From assembly GCA_002105175.1 (NCBI GenBank), contig MCGE01000025.1, forward strand, positions 310,001 to 374,000: a stretch of DNA of 64,000 nt, in the 5' to 3' direction. Numbering within the stretch: position 1 is the stretch's first letter; each line of letters opens with the position of its first letter. A model generated the notes under the pieces. It was not told the DNA's origin. It searched no databases and saw nothing but the letters and a program-made list of their open reading frames with translations. Shown here piece after piece: positions 35,374-46,342 of this stretch. The position numbers and the translations under genes were made by a program. The DNA is from Absidia repens (lineage: Eukaryota; Mucoromycota; Mucoromycetes; Mucorales; Cunninghamellaceae).

Positions 35374-37815
35374 CTAGCACCCATGCCAACACCGAAATTG
35401 GTGCTTCATCTTGGCATCCATCCATAAACGATTGCCTTGATATCCATTTGATTTCGACTGAACTAAGAATTCATACAATAAAATGTTCACCTGGTCCTTT
35501 CGATTTGCACGTTGCCACGCTTCGATCATCGCACAAAACGTCACTGTCGTTGGCTGGTGTTGGTCCGATTGTCGCATAAGGTCAAAGATTTGCTGCGCAG
35601 TATCCAAATAGCCATGTTTTCCACATAAATCAATCAGCGCTGTATAGGTATAAACATTGGGTTCGACACATTTTGCAAGCATTTCACGGTGGGATTGGAG
35701 TACAAATGTCAAGTTGGCGTCCTCTTCTATTTGGTTTAATGACGAGATCGATCCGCTGTTGGGTGCATTTGTCGATAATGGAGTTGTTGTTGATGTTGTT
35801 GTCCCGGTTCGAGGAAATGGGGTGGCTGTTGCTTGAAGTGTCAATAACAAGGTATATAATGTTGTGTCCGCTTTCACCCCCGCCATCATGCATTGCTTCG
35901 CTATTCTACGGACTGCTTCCATCATGTTCGGTTGGTGATAATGCTTGCCGAGCGCCTTGAGTACATTGGACATGATGACCTGATTGGGTGCCAATCCTTG
36001 TCGTAACAGTGTTTGGAACCATTTCAAGACCCCGCGTACATCATTCTGCTTGCCAAATGCTTCAATCAACGTACTGTAGGTATAAACATTGGGCGCCACC
36101 ACATGAATTGATGATGCGTTGTTTGTTGAATCAGTTCGACATCTTTGTTGCTGTTGTTGTTGCTGTTGTTGTTGCTGTTGTTGTTGCTGTAGTTGTTGCT
36201 GTTGTTGTTGTTGTTGTTGTTGCTGTTGCTGCTGCTGCTGCTGTTGTTGTTGTTGCTGCTGCTGCTGCTGTTGTTGTTGTTGAATCATCAGATGATAATA
36301 ATGAAGGCACGACTTGAGATTTCCAACATGGCCAAAACAGCGAATCATTTCACTAAACGTTGCAGCATCTGGCACCACTTCCAAAGCAAGCAACGTATCC
36401 CACATGTACACTGCACGATCTGTCAAGCCTTGATTTGCAAATAGATGGATCACCGCATTGAAGGTCAATAATGTTGGCGTCACACCAATCGTCAACATTT
36501 GTTCAAACACTTCGAGAGCATGACCGGACTTCCGGGCAGATGTATACGCCTTGATAAGGTTGCAGTACATCGATTCGTTTTGTGGCAGTCCCCGATGGTG
36601 CATTGTGGTGAGAATCATATGTGCTGTATCGACATCAAAGGGGAGAATCCGCCAAACCAATTCGTCCACAGCGTCCGGCGAGGGTTGTTCCGTTTGATCC
36701 AAATAATGGTTGACTAATTTTCGGCCTGCCTTGGGTTGGTTGTGATCGTACCGACTATATATCCTCGCAATCCATTCAATAGCATCCGCCGTCAATAGTC
36801 GCCCGTGCTGACATGGGATCCCCTGATGCGTCCTCGTCACCAACTGTACCATCCTATGCTTCTGATGCTTGTTCAAATACCGACTTTCCGCACCTAGTAT
36901 CAAGGACAGTAACTTGAGATAATGGTTCCGTGAAATCGTAGTGGGTGCCATCGCTGGATCGTCCTTCAGTAAACGGATGTATTGTTGCCATGCTGATTGT
37001 CGATGGTTGTGTCGTAGAGCTTGCTGAAGGCGTTTGTATGTCGGTACTGGCCGCCGAGAAATGGAGTCCAGAAAAACACGCTTTGATTGCCCCAATTGAT
37101 CTTCCACATAACTTGCCACCTTGTCCAGTTGTTGTTGTCGTAAAGATATCACATTCGGATGGGTTGACAGGTCATGGGCGTATAATAATAGGGTGTAGAG
37201 CTGAGCACAATGATGGTAAGGTACTGTCAGGAGATCCATCATATCGTCATTTTGGTCTTCATCCATTGCAGTTGCTGCTGCTGCATGGTTTTCTTCACTG
37301 GTGTTATCGCTGTCCTTGGTGAGGGAGTCGTTGGAAGTCAATGTACAGAAGAGTTGCCATGATTTTTCAGCTTGCTGTTTTGTGAGAGCCTTCTCCAAAT
37401 CTGAAAGAGCGATATGATCCGTCCAGTTGAAGATTGCCAAAGCCCCATAGAGTCGACTAGGTGATGAAGACGAGCTATTTGATCGAGATTTTGTAGATCT
37501 TTCATTGACATCCATCGTACTGTTGGAAGAAGAAGAATAAGGAGAGGAGGATATAGGGATAGCAGCGCTGGAAGAAGAAGAGTAAAACCTTGAACTGTGG
37601 TGTGTATAATGCCGCTGTTGCTGGTATCGTAATTTTGTGAGGTGTAATCGAGGTAGAAGTAGAGGTTCATCGAAACAACGCAGCATGTCACGTAAGTGTG
37701 TTTGCCAGCAGCATGAAGATAAACCTGTCAGTGGTCGTTTCGGTCGCCGAGACTGTTGCCGTTGCTGTGACAGTAGTGGAGACACATTTCTAAGATGAGC
37801 CACTGACTTGCGCAT
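35374..37815 (-). CDS. Pentatricopeptide repeat (PPR) protein, probably mitochondrial
   Basis: A single exon encodes 813 residues. The N terminus (MRKSVAHLRNVSPLLSQQRQ, then Arg/Ser-rich and nearly free of acidic residues) looks like a mitochondrial presequence. From about residue 415 there are PPR motifs: YCNLIKAYTSARKSGHALEV, TFNAVIHLFANQGLTDRAVY, TFSEMIRCFGHVGNLKSCLH, TYSTLIEAFGKQNDVRGVLK and TYTALIDLCGKHGYLDTAQQ. Such proteins bind RNA and control maturation or translation of organellar transcripts. The target is unknown. A 46-residue Gln run (with one Leu) is inserted between the third and fourth recognisable motifs, directly after the helix ending YYHLMI. The other PPRs remain intact around it. 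The stop is TAG at 35374. Confidence 0.85.
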   Translation of the reverse strand: MRKSVAHLRNVSPLLSQQRQQSRRPKRPLTGLSSCCWQTHLRDMLRCFDEPLLLPRLHLTKLRYQQQRHYTHHSSRFYSSSSSAAIPISSSPYSSSSNSTMDVNERSTKSRSNSSSSSPSRLYGALAIFNWTDHIALSDLEKALTKQQAEKSWQLFCTLTSNDSLTKDSDNTSEENHAAAATAMDEDQNDDMMDLLTVPYHHCAQLYTLLLYAHDLSTHPNVISLRQQQLDKVASYVEDQLGQSKRVFLDSISRRPVPTYKRLQQALRHNHRQSAWQQYIRLLKDDPAMAPTTISRNHYLKLLSLILGAESRYLNKHQKHRMVQLVTRTHQGIPCQHGRLLTADAIEWIARIYSRYDHNQPKAGRKLVNHYLDQTEQPSPDAVDELVWRILPFDVDTAHMILTTMHHRGLPQNESMYCNLIKAYTSARKSGHALEVFEQMLTIGVTPTLLTFNAVIHLFANQGLTDRAVYMWDTLLALEVVPDAATFSEMIRCFGHVGNLKSCLHYYHLMIQQQQQQQQQQQQQQQQQQQQQQQQQQQQQQLQQQQQQQQQQQQQQQRCRTDSTNNASSIHVVAPNVYTYSTLIEAFGKQNDVRGVLKWFQTLLRQGLAPNQVIMSNVLKALGKHYHQPNMMEAVRRIAKQCMMAGVKADTTLYTLLLTLQATATPFPRTGTTTSTTTPLSTNAPNSGSISSLNQIEEDANLTFVLQSHREMLAKCVEPNVYTYTALIDLCGKHGYLDTAQQIFDLMRQSDQHQPTTVTFCAMIEAWQRANRKDQVNILLYEFLVQSKSNGYQGNRLWMDAKMKHQFRCWHGC
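36145..36282 (-). repeat. CAG/CAA repeat coding 46 residues of polyglutamine in the PPR gene
   Basis: 46 codons, almost all CAA or CAG, interrupted by one CTA (Leu). The repeat lies inside the PPR array. Antisense Leu/Val/Ala ORFs over it are reading-frame shadows. Confidence 0.9.
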
Positions 37816-39108
37816 AGAGTACTGGGGTAAAAAGTGGCTTCAATGGCAAGCTTTTTTTTCGAAGTGAATAGAATCAATAAAAAAAAATACAAAAGTAGAG
37901 TATAAAAAGGGGAAAGATAAAGGCATATTCATATATATTTTTTTAATTTATGTAAAAAAAAAAAAAAGTGCTTCACGGCGGTGACTGCCACTTTCGAGTC
38001 GAGGTTTTAAATTTGACATGTCAAAAACAGAGGAGCATGACTTTACCCGGGCATTATGCTGTAGTAAATGCGGCTGTTTTTGTGCTGGCTAAGGATCTAT
38101 ACAAAAGATTTGGATTTTTAATACCTTGAATCAAAAAAAAAAAAAAGGGAAGCCAATCGGGCTCCTGGATGTAGAATGACTATATACACCATCTAGATCG
38201 CACCACACACCGATTCCACCTCTCTGGACTCGAAATGAAATGCTCTCCTGGGACTATCATTATTTTAATATATCGCTCACCTACATCAAAGGGAGCCCGC
38301 CCAAATCTGTATCTAGCCTCCATCCACACTATCAAGACACCAAAAATGAATGATGCCTAAGTGGTCCAAAAAATATATACATATCGTTGCGATGTTTCAC
38401 AGCCAACAATCAATGCTTTCCAGACAAGTATTTTTATTCTGGATATCGTTAATGTAGGTTCTTACTGTATTCAGTACAAGGTAATATTACAATAAATACG
38501 TCAGAATTTTTGTTATTCAATATGATATCATACGGACTATAATATCAAAGGATTGGGTACTAATAGCATGAGTAGAGGGTCACTGTAAAGTTAATTAACT
38601 ATGGGAGAAAGGAAACGGAAGACAAGTAGCTTCGTCGCTATAAAAAAAGCAGCTAAAGAGAGTAGCATATGATAGTGTGATCCAAAAAAGGAATTCATCT
38701 GACACCACCCCGAATGATATACATACTGTATGATTAGGAAATAAAGCAATGCATCTGTTTTCTATCGCTTGCTTGCAACAACCAACAGTATGAAAAGTTG
38801 AATAACAATAAAAAGAAGACTAATAGATCATAAAAGAAGAGGAGTAACCAAATTTTGTTTTTTATTGTTGTATAAATAAACCCAAGCATGAATGATATAA
38901 AGTATAAAGAAAAGGGGGAAATAAAATAAAAAAACAGAAACAACTACTAGAGAAAAATGTAAATACAATAATAAACGAATTACCCAAACCAAAACATACA
39001 CAGCACAGGGAAAAAAAAATATTCCAAGACAAATGAACCCAAGAAATAAAAACAAAATGTAAGAAAAATAAAAATAAACTAATTGACACTATCAGCTAAT
39101 GGAGTAAG
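37816..39108. other. 1.3 kb gene-free spacer
   Basis: The spacer lies between the PPR start and the Not4 stop, both on the minus strand. I see no coding region, RNA gene or repeat-family landmark. A C/G-richer stretch near 37970-38100 upstream of the PPR start is probably its promoter. The Not4 3' flank is A-rich. Confidence 0.5.
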
Positions 39109-39160
39109 CTAAAAGGGTGGATATGGTTGTTGTTGTTGTTGTTGATGGTGATGATGATGA

Positions 39161-39233
<73 letters not shown>

Positions 39234-41636
39234 GAAATTGAAGGTTTTGTTGGTGTTGAGCATGCTGGTGGGGCGAAAGTCCAGGACCAAACAACCCAGG
39301 AGGAGGTGGGGGGCGATGTTGCTGCTGCTGCATGAATGGATCTGTCTGCTGCTGCTGATGTTGCTGCGGTTTGGTACTATCTGGCATCATTCCAGGAGGA
39401 AGACGATCAAACAATCCGGGTGGCGGCATCATCATTCCACCACGGTTTTCATTTTGCTGGTGTTGCTGTTGGTGCTGCTGCTGCTGTTGTTGCTGGAGTT
39501 GATGTAAATGCTGTAATTGCTGCTGCTGCTGAGGAGACATACCAAAAGGAGGAGGAGGAGGAGGGCGCATCATTGGTGGTTGGAATCCATTTTCTTGAGG
39601 CGAGTCAAGTAAAGTCGGCATGCCACCAAAGGAAGGTCGATGATTCGATTCCAGTTCTTTTTCACGTTCAGTCACACGCATTGACATGATAGCTGGATCA
39701 TGGAACGGAACCGCTGCTAATGAAAAAAAGGTCAATGATCTTATCAATGGCATACCTTCCTTTTTTTTTTTTTTTTTTTTTTTTGTTATTACCATCTTGT
39801 CCATGTTCTTTTTCTCCATTGTGAGTGGCTGCTTTTTTCAAAAATTCACCAAAGAAATGTTGTGCTGCTTGACGCCTGTCACCCATTGGCTGGTTCATGT
39901 TGCCTTGATTCATCGGGTGATGTTGTTCCTGCTGTTGAAATCCTGATGGCATAATCATACCTGGGGGCTGTTGAGGTCGAGAGAGGGGTGATTGTTCCCG
40001 GTTGACCATGTTGCCCATTGGTCCAAAGCTAATACTGGCATTAGGTAGCATCGCACGGAGGTCATTTCGAAGCTGATATTCACCGTTAACAGGGGAAGGC
40101 GAGGCCTGTTGCTGAGCTTGATGAGGATGAGGGTGATGTCCAGTCATAAAAGGTGGAGGCGTGGGAGATGCATTGACAAATGATGGTGAGGCGTGCGATT
40201 GCTGTTGCTGTTGCTGTTGTGGTGACTCTGAAGAAGAAGAGGGTAAATGCATTTGGTTGAATTCAGACCGTAATCGAGCCATTTCCGGTTGTTCCTGTTG
40301 CTGCTGTTGCTGCTGTTGCTGCTGTTGCTGCTGTTGCTGCTGTTGCTGCTGTTGCTGCTGTGGTGGTAATCCGTTTGATGGACCTCCAGGCATCATTAGT
40401 GGTGGGGGAGTGGGTTGATGAGGCAGCCTGTTATCGGGTCTGACCATATGAGGGGGATGCGGAGGGGTGGAGAACAAACCTGGGGGAGGAGGAGGAGGAG
40501 GAGGACCATTCGCAAAATGAGGAGGTAGCGTATTTCGGAAATCCGGTGAAAAATTGAATGAAGGAGGAGGGGGAGGCCCATGAGGATGATGATGAGGAGG
40601 AGGTGGGCGTCCGCCAAAACCAAACAATCCAGATGCTTCGAGCATTTGTTGAGAGTGTTGCAATCGACGAGCAGCAATCAATGCTGGATCTTGACCTTGG
40701 AAGGGATCAAAGTTACGAGGAAGCCAGCCCGGAGGGGGTGGTGCGAAGCCAGGAGGAGGACCTTGCATACCGTGCCGGGGAAGGTTCTGCATATCAGGTA
40801 AGAAGTGTGGCATGGATTGCTGTGGCTGTTGAGGTTGTTGCTGTCCTTGCATAGGCTGCGCCAAAGAGAATAAAGAGGGTGATAGTCCATTGTTGTTGAC
40901 CATTGTTGGTGTGCCATTTTCACGTTGTATCTTTTCAAGAGCTGCCGATGATCCCAGTTGATGCTGTTCCGTCACATCAAACGCCTTGACAATTTCATCG
41001 TTGTCGCTTGCAATATCACTATTACTATCCGCCGCCATATCATCAGTCATCACACTGCCTAAAACATCATCAGCAAACACAACATCGAGCATATGGGTTG
41101 TTGAGTCCATCATATCAGGGTGTTTTCCTTCTGTTGTATTATCAATGTTGGCATGCTGTTCTTCCAAAATAGCATCGTTGTTTGGTTGAAGCGTATCATC
41201 CATCTTTTCGTCCAATTGCTTCACCGTATGAGCCCTGTCATCTAATTGTTGTTGCACCAAGTCTTCTTCAGGGACCACTTTACCAAGATCAACAGATTCG
41301 ATAGTCATTTTATCGGATTGCTTTTGTTGTTCAGATATGTCCAAAGATTCTTCCAAAGGTAAAGCCCCTGCCACAGGTTTCGTTTCCTCTTTGGCCGCTG
41401 CTACAGTTTCTTCCACCGAGTTGACTTGATCTGTTTCTGTTATTGGTGCCACTTCAACAGGTAAAGCGGTAGAGGTTGTAACGTCGCCATTAGAGTCAAA
41501 AGTTTCCGTCGTTGATCGTTCATCGCTAACGAGCTCCATGTCAGTTGCCGCCGCCACCTTTTGCTGTTGGTATTCCGGTTGTTGTTGTTGTTGCGGCTGT
41601 TTCTGTTTCTGCTTTTGCTTGTGTTGCTGTTTCTGC

Positions 41637-41674
<38 letters not shown>

Positions 41675-43786
41675 TTGTTGTTGTTGTTGTTGCTGCTGCT
41701 GCTGCTGTTGTTGTGAATTATCTACATCAATAGAAGAATCAGGAGATGATTCGTCAACCGAAACTGGAGGAGGTTTGGATACAGCTACTGGCTTCACAGG
41801 TAGATTCCATGCAGGCTTAATGACACTGGGTTCCACCTCTTTTTTCGCAAGCTGTTTTTTGCCGCCAACCAAGGGACTTGACAGTAAAGGAGACTTTGTA
41901 GGTGATTGCCTTGTGAGTTCTTCAAATGTTTCCAACGAGACCATTTTTGCCTTTTTCTTGTCCTTTTTGCGGCTTGTTGACGATGATTCATGCTTGGGTT
42001 TCTGGGGTGTTGTAAGAGCATCGGATAAGGAAGGACCAAAATGATCAGGTGTAAGTGCCGCACTTTGGGTATTCAATCCACCTTCCTTGGCCCAGGATGC
42101 TGATGCTGGAAGAGCTGGTTTTTCGTTTTCTTTGTTGTTGACGATGTTGCTGTTGCTACTGCTACTGCTGCTGCTCTGTGGTTCACCAGTGAAAGCACCA
42201 TTACCCGAAACAGCTTGCGAATTGGCTTGTTTTTGTGATTGCTTCTGTTGTTGGGAAGAAGTGGCGAGAGACGCCGATAACAAAGAGACAGGTTGTTGTT
42301 GTTTCTTCTGAGATGATTTTGCTGATTTGCTGGAAGATGTAGCTGGTTGTTTTCCACTAGTTGTCGGTGATGATGAAGCCAACTGTTCCTTGACCTCCAT
42401 AGTTGGAGTGGCTGGTTTTTTCAACGGTGTAGGTGATGGAGGATGATCTACAGACGGTGTTGGAGCTGAAGGTACGACTGGAGCAGGTGCTGCGACTGGA
42501 ACCGGAGGAGGAGGGGGTGGAGCCACTTTGGGGATAGGTGCCCAGGCAGATTTGACTGGAGGAGGAGCAGGTTGCAAAACGGTGTCCGAAGCAGAGGTAG
42601 ACAGAGCAGGTTTCGTCGCCGTTGTCGCTGAGGCAGTAGGAACAGTGGTTGGAGTGGCAGTAGTAGCGTTGGCGGTGGTGGTAGAAGTCGAAGTGCTTGC
42701 TGAAGGTCGTTTGTTTGGATATGTATAACCAGTAACACCACCATGACCATGTTTTGTTCTAATAATAAAAAGTAAAAGTGAAAAAAAGTCAGTCATCAGT
42801 CTATTCATACATTTTCCAGTATGCACTTACCCAACAGTCGGATTTTCATTATTATAACTATCAGCGTCATCACCCGCTTCGTGAAGGTACATACAGTTTG
42901 GATTTGGGCAAGACATGTGTCGTAAAAAGTAGGTGCAATACTTTGTGGTTCCAAAGGAGGCTCTATATTGATATATAAGTTATGTTTATGATCGTCAGTC
43001 AAACACCGCCACCTGATTAGCTATCCTAGTTTCCGAGTGTACGCTCTCTTACCTGACAGATCTTCCATCGCAAATAGCGCCATTGATTTCTTCAATTGCC
43101 TTTGCCGCATCTTCTTTCCGGGCGTAGGTCACATATATACCAATACTTGTAGCTGCGTTGGACGATGATGAAGTGGATGAAGGTAAACGTTTGCTGACCA
43201 CGAGTTTGAGAATCTTGCCATACTTTTTGAAAAAGTCGTTCTAATGAAACAATAAAAGGATAGTATACGAGTAAGTAACCTGTGTATTCTTTCACTTTAC
43301 CCCCCCCACTCTATCAATATTCCCACAAAACTTACTTCAGCATTAGCATACTTTGAGGTGAGACCAAGAACATACACCAGATTTTTTTGAACCACACGGA
43401 CATTGGACAGCTGGCGACGGTTTGGATCCTTCATTTCACGTTCATGGCGTTCCTTTTCCTTCTTTTCCCGTTTGCTTTTTTGTATTTCTTCGGTACTGAC
43501 AGGTATGAATTCCACAATTTGATCCGAGTACAGGCGACGACAGGCAGGACAACGACCATTGAGGTTGGTTTTGATATGATGCCAACAGAATCGACAAATC
43601 TACAATAACAATATGAACGGTATTGGTGTTATGATTGTTTGTTGTTTAATAGTGTTGTTTATTTCAGTGTTTTCTTTTTCTATCAAAGGTTACCTGATAA
43701 GCACAAGGACAAGGCCGGAAGTTACGATCAGCGATATCGAATTCTTCCATACAGAGAGGACAATCCATATCCTCATCGTCCGACAT
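39109..43786 (-). CDS. NOT4: CCR4-NOT E3 ubiquitin ligase Not4/CNOT4
   Basis: Six exons (43786-43694, 43599-43336, 43240-43053, 42962-42831, 42758-39793, 39716-39109) encode 1416 residues. Residues 9-53 form the C4C4 RING unique to Not4: CPLCMEEF, CPCAYQICRFCWHHI, GRCPACRRLY. A Lys/Glu-rich linker is followed by an RRM (NVRVVQKNLVYVLGLTSKYA to IGIYVTYARKEDAAKAI). A CCCH finger (KYCTYFLRHMSC then CMYLH) comes next. This trio defines Not4, the ubiquitin ligase of the CCR4-NOT complex acting in mRNA decay and co-translational quality control. The remaining 1200 residues are low complexity: Pro, Ser, Thr and several Gln runs. They make the protein more than twice the length of the yeast and human relatives. 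The last exon boundary (39793/39716) is in phase and conserves the Pro/Gln character. Confidence 0.95.
39160..39233 (-). repeat. CAA repeat (polyglutamine) at the Not4 C terminus
   Basis: An uninterrupted GTT/TTG track on the plus strand codes for about 25 Gln on the minus strand. It is followed by a block of six His and six more Gln before the PYPPF end. Confidence 0.9.
40289..40363 (-). repeat. CAG/CAA repeat (polyglutamine) in Not4
   Basis: About 24 Gln codons in a CAG-CAG-CAA rhythm lie in the Pro/Gln-rich half of Not4. Confidence 0.85.
41635..41714 (-). repeat. CAG/CAA repeat (polyglutamine) in the middle of Not4
   Basis: A Gln run of about 26 residues. It is followed by a Lys/Gln-alternating stretch (QQHKQKQKQKQPQQ), giving the middle of Not4 strong local repetitiveness. 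Confidence 0.85.
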
Positions 43787-44658
43787 CATGTTAATGAATA
43801 AGAAGTCTAGTCAAGGAAAAAAAAAAGGGTGTGGCGAAGAGAGTGTTTTTGTGTATGAGTGAGAGAGAAGGAGAAGGAGGGAAGGGTGATAATAGGAGTA
43901 TCGAATATAAATAAATAATAAAAAAAGTATAATAAAACTGGAGTATAAAAAAATACGATGCTTATATAAGTTGCGTATGCGTATATAAAAAAGATATTGG
44001 GAAGGAAAGAGAAAGAAAGAGAGAGAAAAAAAAAAAAGTGGATGTGATCTGTTTTCTGGGTTTGAAGTTTTGTTTTGTTCGACTTCACCCGACCCTATCA
44101 AACTCCTTACTTCTTACCAAGTCCTATCACTTTATCATAATAGGATGGTAGACCTCCTAATATCATAGTACGTAACTGTGTTGAAGATAAAATACCATGT
44201 CTATGTTAAAATAATCCAGTCATTAACGCTTTATAATATTTACTCTACTTTATAATATCTATTGAGATAAATATACCATATGTAGTAACCCACTGCCTGA
44301 GCATATCGTGTCCATTTCCCAATAGTTTATTTCATTTGCACAACGCCTTTTCCTTGACTCTTCGTTATGAAAAAGTCATCTTTGTCTGTACATAGGATAT
44401 ACTATATCAAACGAGAGACTGCAATATTAGCTCAAGTCAATCGGCGATTCAATTTCAAATTGTTAGCGCATTCATCATCATCATCAATCCAAACGGTGGT
44501 TGTATGCATTACTGACTTGGATCACACCATCACTTGTAAAAAATATATCAATGTTTGGTGGGACAAATGTTTTTTATTTTATTCAGAAAAATATAAACAG
44601 CATAAAATAAATAGGACAAAAGTGCATTGTATAATAAAATAATGAATTCTAACTACTG
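43787..44658. other. Spacer upstream of Not4
   Basis: Just upstream of the Not4 ATG the minus strand is T/C-rich (about 43800-44050), resembling a promoter/leader. Nothing coding is credible in the remainder. Confidence 0.5.
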
Positions 44659-46137
44659 CTATGAAGATGGATCCATGAGGTCGGTGGTCGGTTTCTTTTC
44701 TGGAGGTTCCGATGAAGAGTTATCCAATAATGTTTGCAACCGTGTCACGACCTACACAAAGATAATTAATCACAAATACTTTTCTCTTTTAATCAAACCA
44801 TACCTGTTGAATAGAGGGGCGTTCATGAGGATCCAGTGTCAACATCCAAGATATCAATGACTTCAAATCGTTCGAATAGGTGGAGAGTGCTGCTGCTGAG
44901 GCCGATTCCGGAAACCTGAACTGTCCATTGAGTACAGCCAGAGAGAGAGATCCGCCGCCTTGCTTGTTGACAAAATGTTCAAAGGGAGATTCACCATATG
45001 CCATAGTAAAGATTGCACATCCTAAGGACCAAATATCTACCTTTTCGTCCAAAACCGAGCCCACCTTGACATGCATCAATTCAGGAGCACGATATGGCAT
45101 TGATGAATGTTCTTCTGCCATGTCTTGTTGCCTTGCTGCATGTTGTTTTGACGATATGGTAATCTTCGCTGGATACGCTGATCCAAAATCCATCAATAGT
45201 GGTTTCCCGGTATTAGAAATCAAAATATTCCTGTGACAAAAATTTAAAGATCAGTTAGTATTTTATCAGGGAACAAAAATGATAATATGTGCATACATTA
45301 ACTATACTTACCCTGGTTTGATGTCACGATGCGCCCAAGCTACTCTATTTCCTTCCTCATTGAGTGAATTGTCCTGTTGACTCGTTGATGATTGCCTCTT
45401 TGCCGTGTTGCTGATTGGTATTCCAGGTCCATTGTAGGTATGAAGCACAAGTAAAGCTTGCCCAACATCCAAAAATAAGCGATATATTTGTCGTTCTTTG
45501 AAGTGCTGGCCGCTAACATGATATGCATCTATAATATCTTGAAGAGTCCCTCTCTTTGCTTACAAAATGTTCGTCAATATTCATGGCTGCTATGCTGCTA
45601 TTTTTTTTTTTTTCACTTACCTTGTAAAATGGCATGATCACGTAAACAGACTGAGATCCATCGACTTCTTTAACCACAGCAGCGTTCTAATGATAATAAG
45701 AATACCGATAATAATAATATAAGATGGAGGAGCAGGAGTATGGCTTATGTAAGAATTCCCAACATTACTGTACCTTCAAAGGGACAATGTTTTTGTGCTG
45801 AAAGAGTCGATGTATGGAGACTTCGCGTTGTGCCATATTGAGTTGTTCTTTGCCAAGTTTGCAAGGTATTCTTTTCACAGCAAAGTAGTGCTGCTGATCG
45901 TCTTGAGCCAAATAAACCTGTGAAAATCCTCTACCGTTGGCAAGTAGTAAATCACAAAAAGAAACAAGATTAGTATATACATTTTATTTTCTCTGTGTTT
46001 ACCTACCCTTCTGCCAGAAGTTTAATACTTGTCAAAACTTGATCATTGATAGTGAAAGTTTCCGACGATGGTTTGATGTAAGTATCTATGGCGGCATTGA
46101 CTGTATTGACGAGGTTGGAAAAAATAGACGAGTTCAT
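44659..46137 (-). CDS. Ser/Thr kinase of the NAK family, STK16/Env7-like
   Basis: Six exons (46137-46007, 45930-45774, 45686-45621, 45553-45312, 45230-44804, 44751-44659) give 371 residues. Kinase signatures are in order: LLAEGGFSQVYLAQD (Gly loop with the GGFS form of NAK kinases), YFAVKRIPC (catalytic Lys), AWAHRDIKPGNILI, LMDFGSAYPAKI and the substrate loop SSMPYRAPELM. SVLDEKVDIWSLGCAIFTM follows. The short N terminus and compact kinase without long tails match STK16 and yeast Env7, membrane-associated kinases of the Golgi and vacuole. No Cys-rich acylation motif is obvious at the N terminus. One short exon (66 bases) encodes the hinge region VYVIMPFYK. Confidence 0.9.
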
Positions 46138-46342
46138 TAGAAAAAAAAAAAAAAAAGAAAAAAGAAAAAAAGGAAAAGAAAAATGAAAAAAAAGCAAGGA
46201 ACCAAAAAGGTCCGAAAATCAATGCTATTTTACGTCATATTGTATCCCCCTATTCTTTTTTTTTTTTTTAAAAAAAAGATGAATATGCTATACAAAGTGA
46301 TTATTTTTATTTTTCAAAGATATATAAAGTATACTACATAAT

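Noticed and set aside
36193..36444. Poly-Leu and poly-Val ORFs on the plus strand at the PPR gene
   Set aside because: Antisense shadows of the poly-Gln tract and PPR coding frame.
41538..42044. Cys-rich 168-residue plus-strand ORF
   Set aside because: It is antisense to Not4. The Cys run is the reverse reading of CAG codons.
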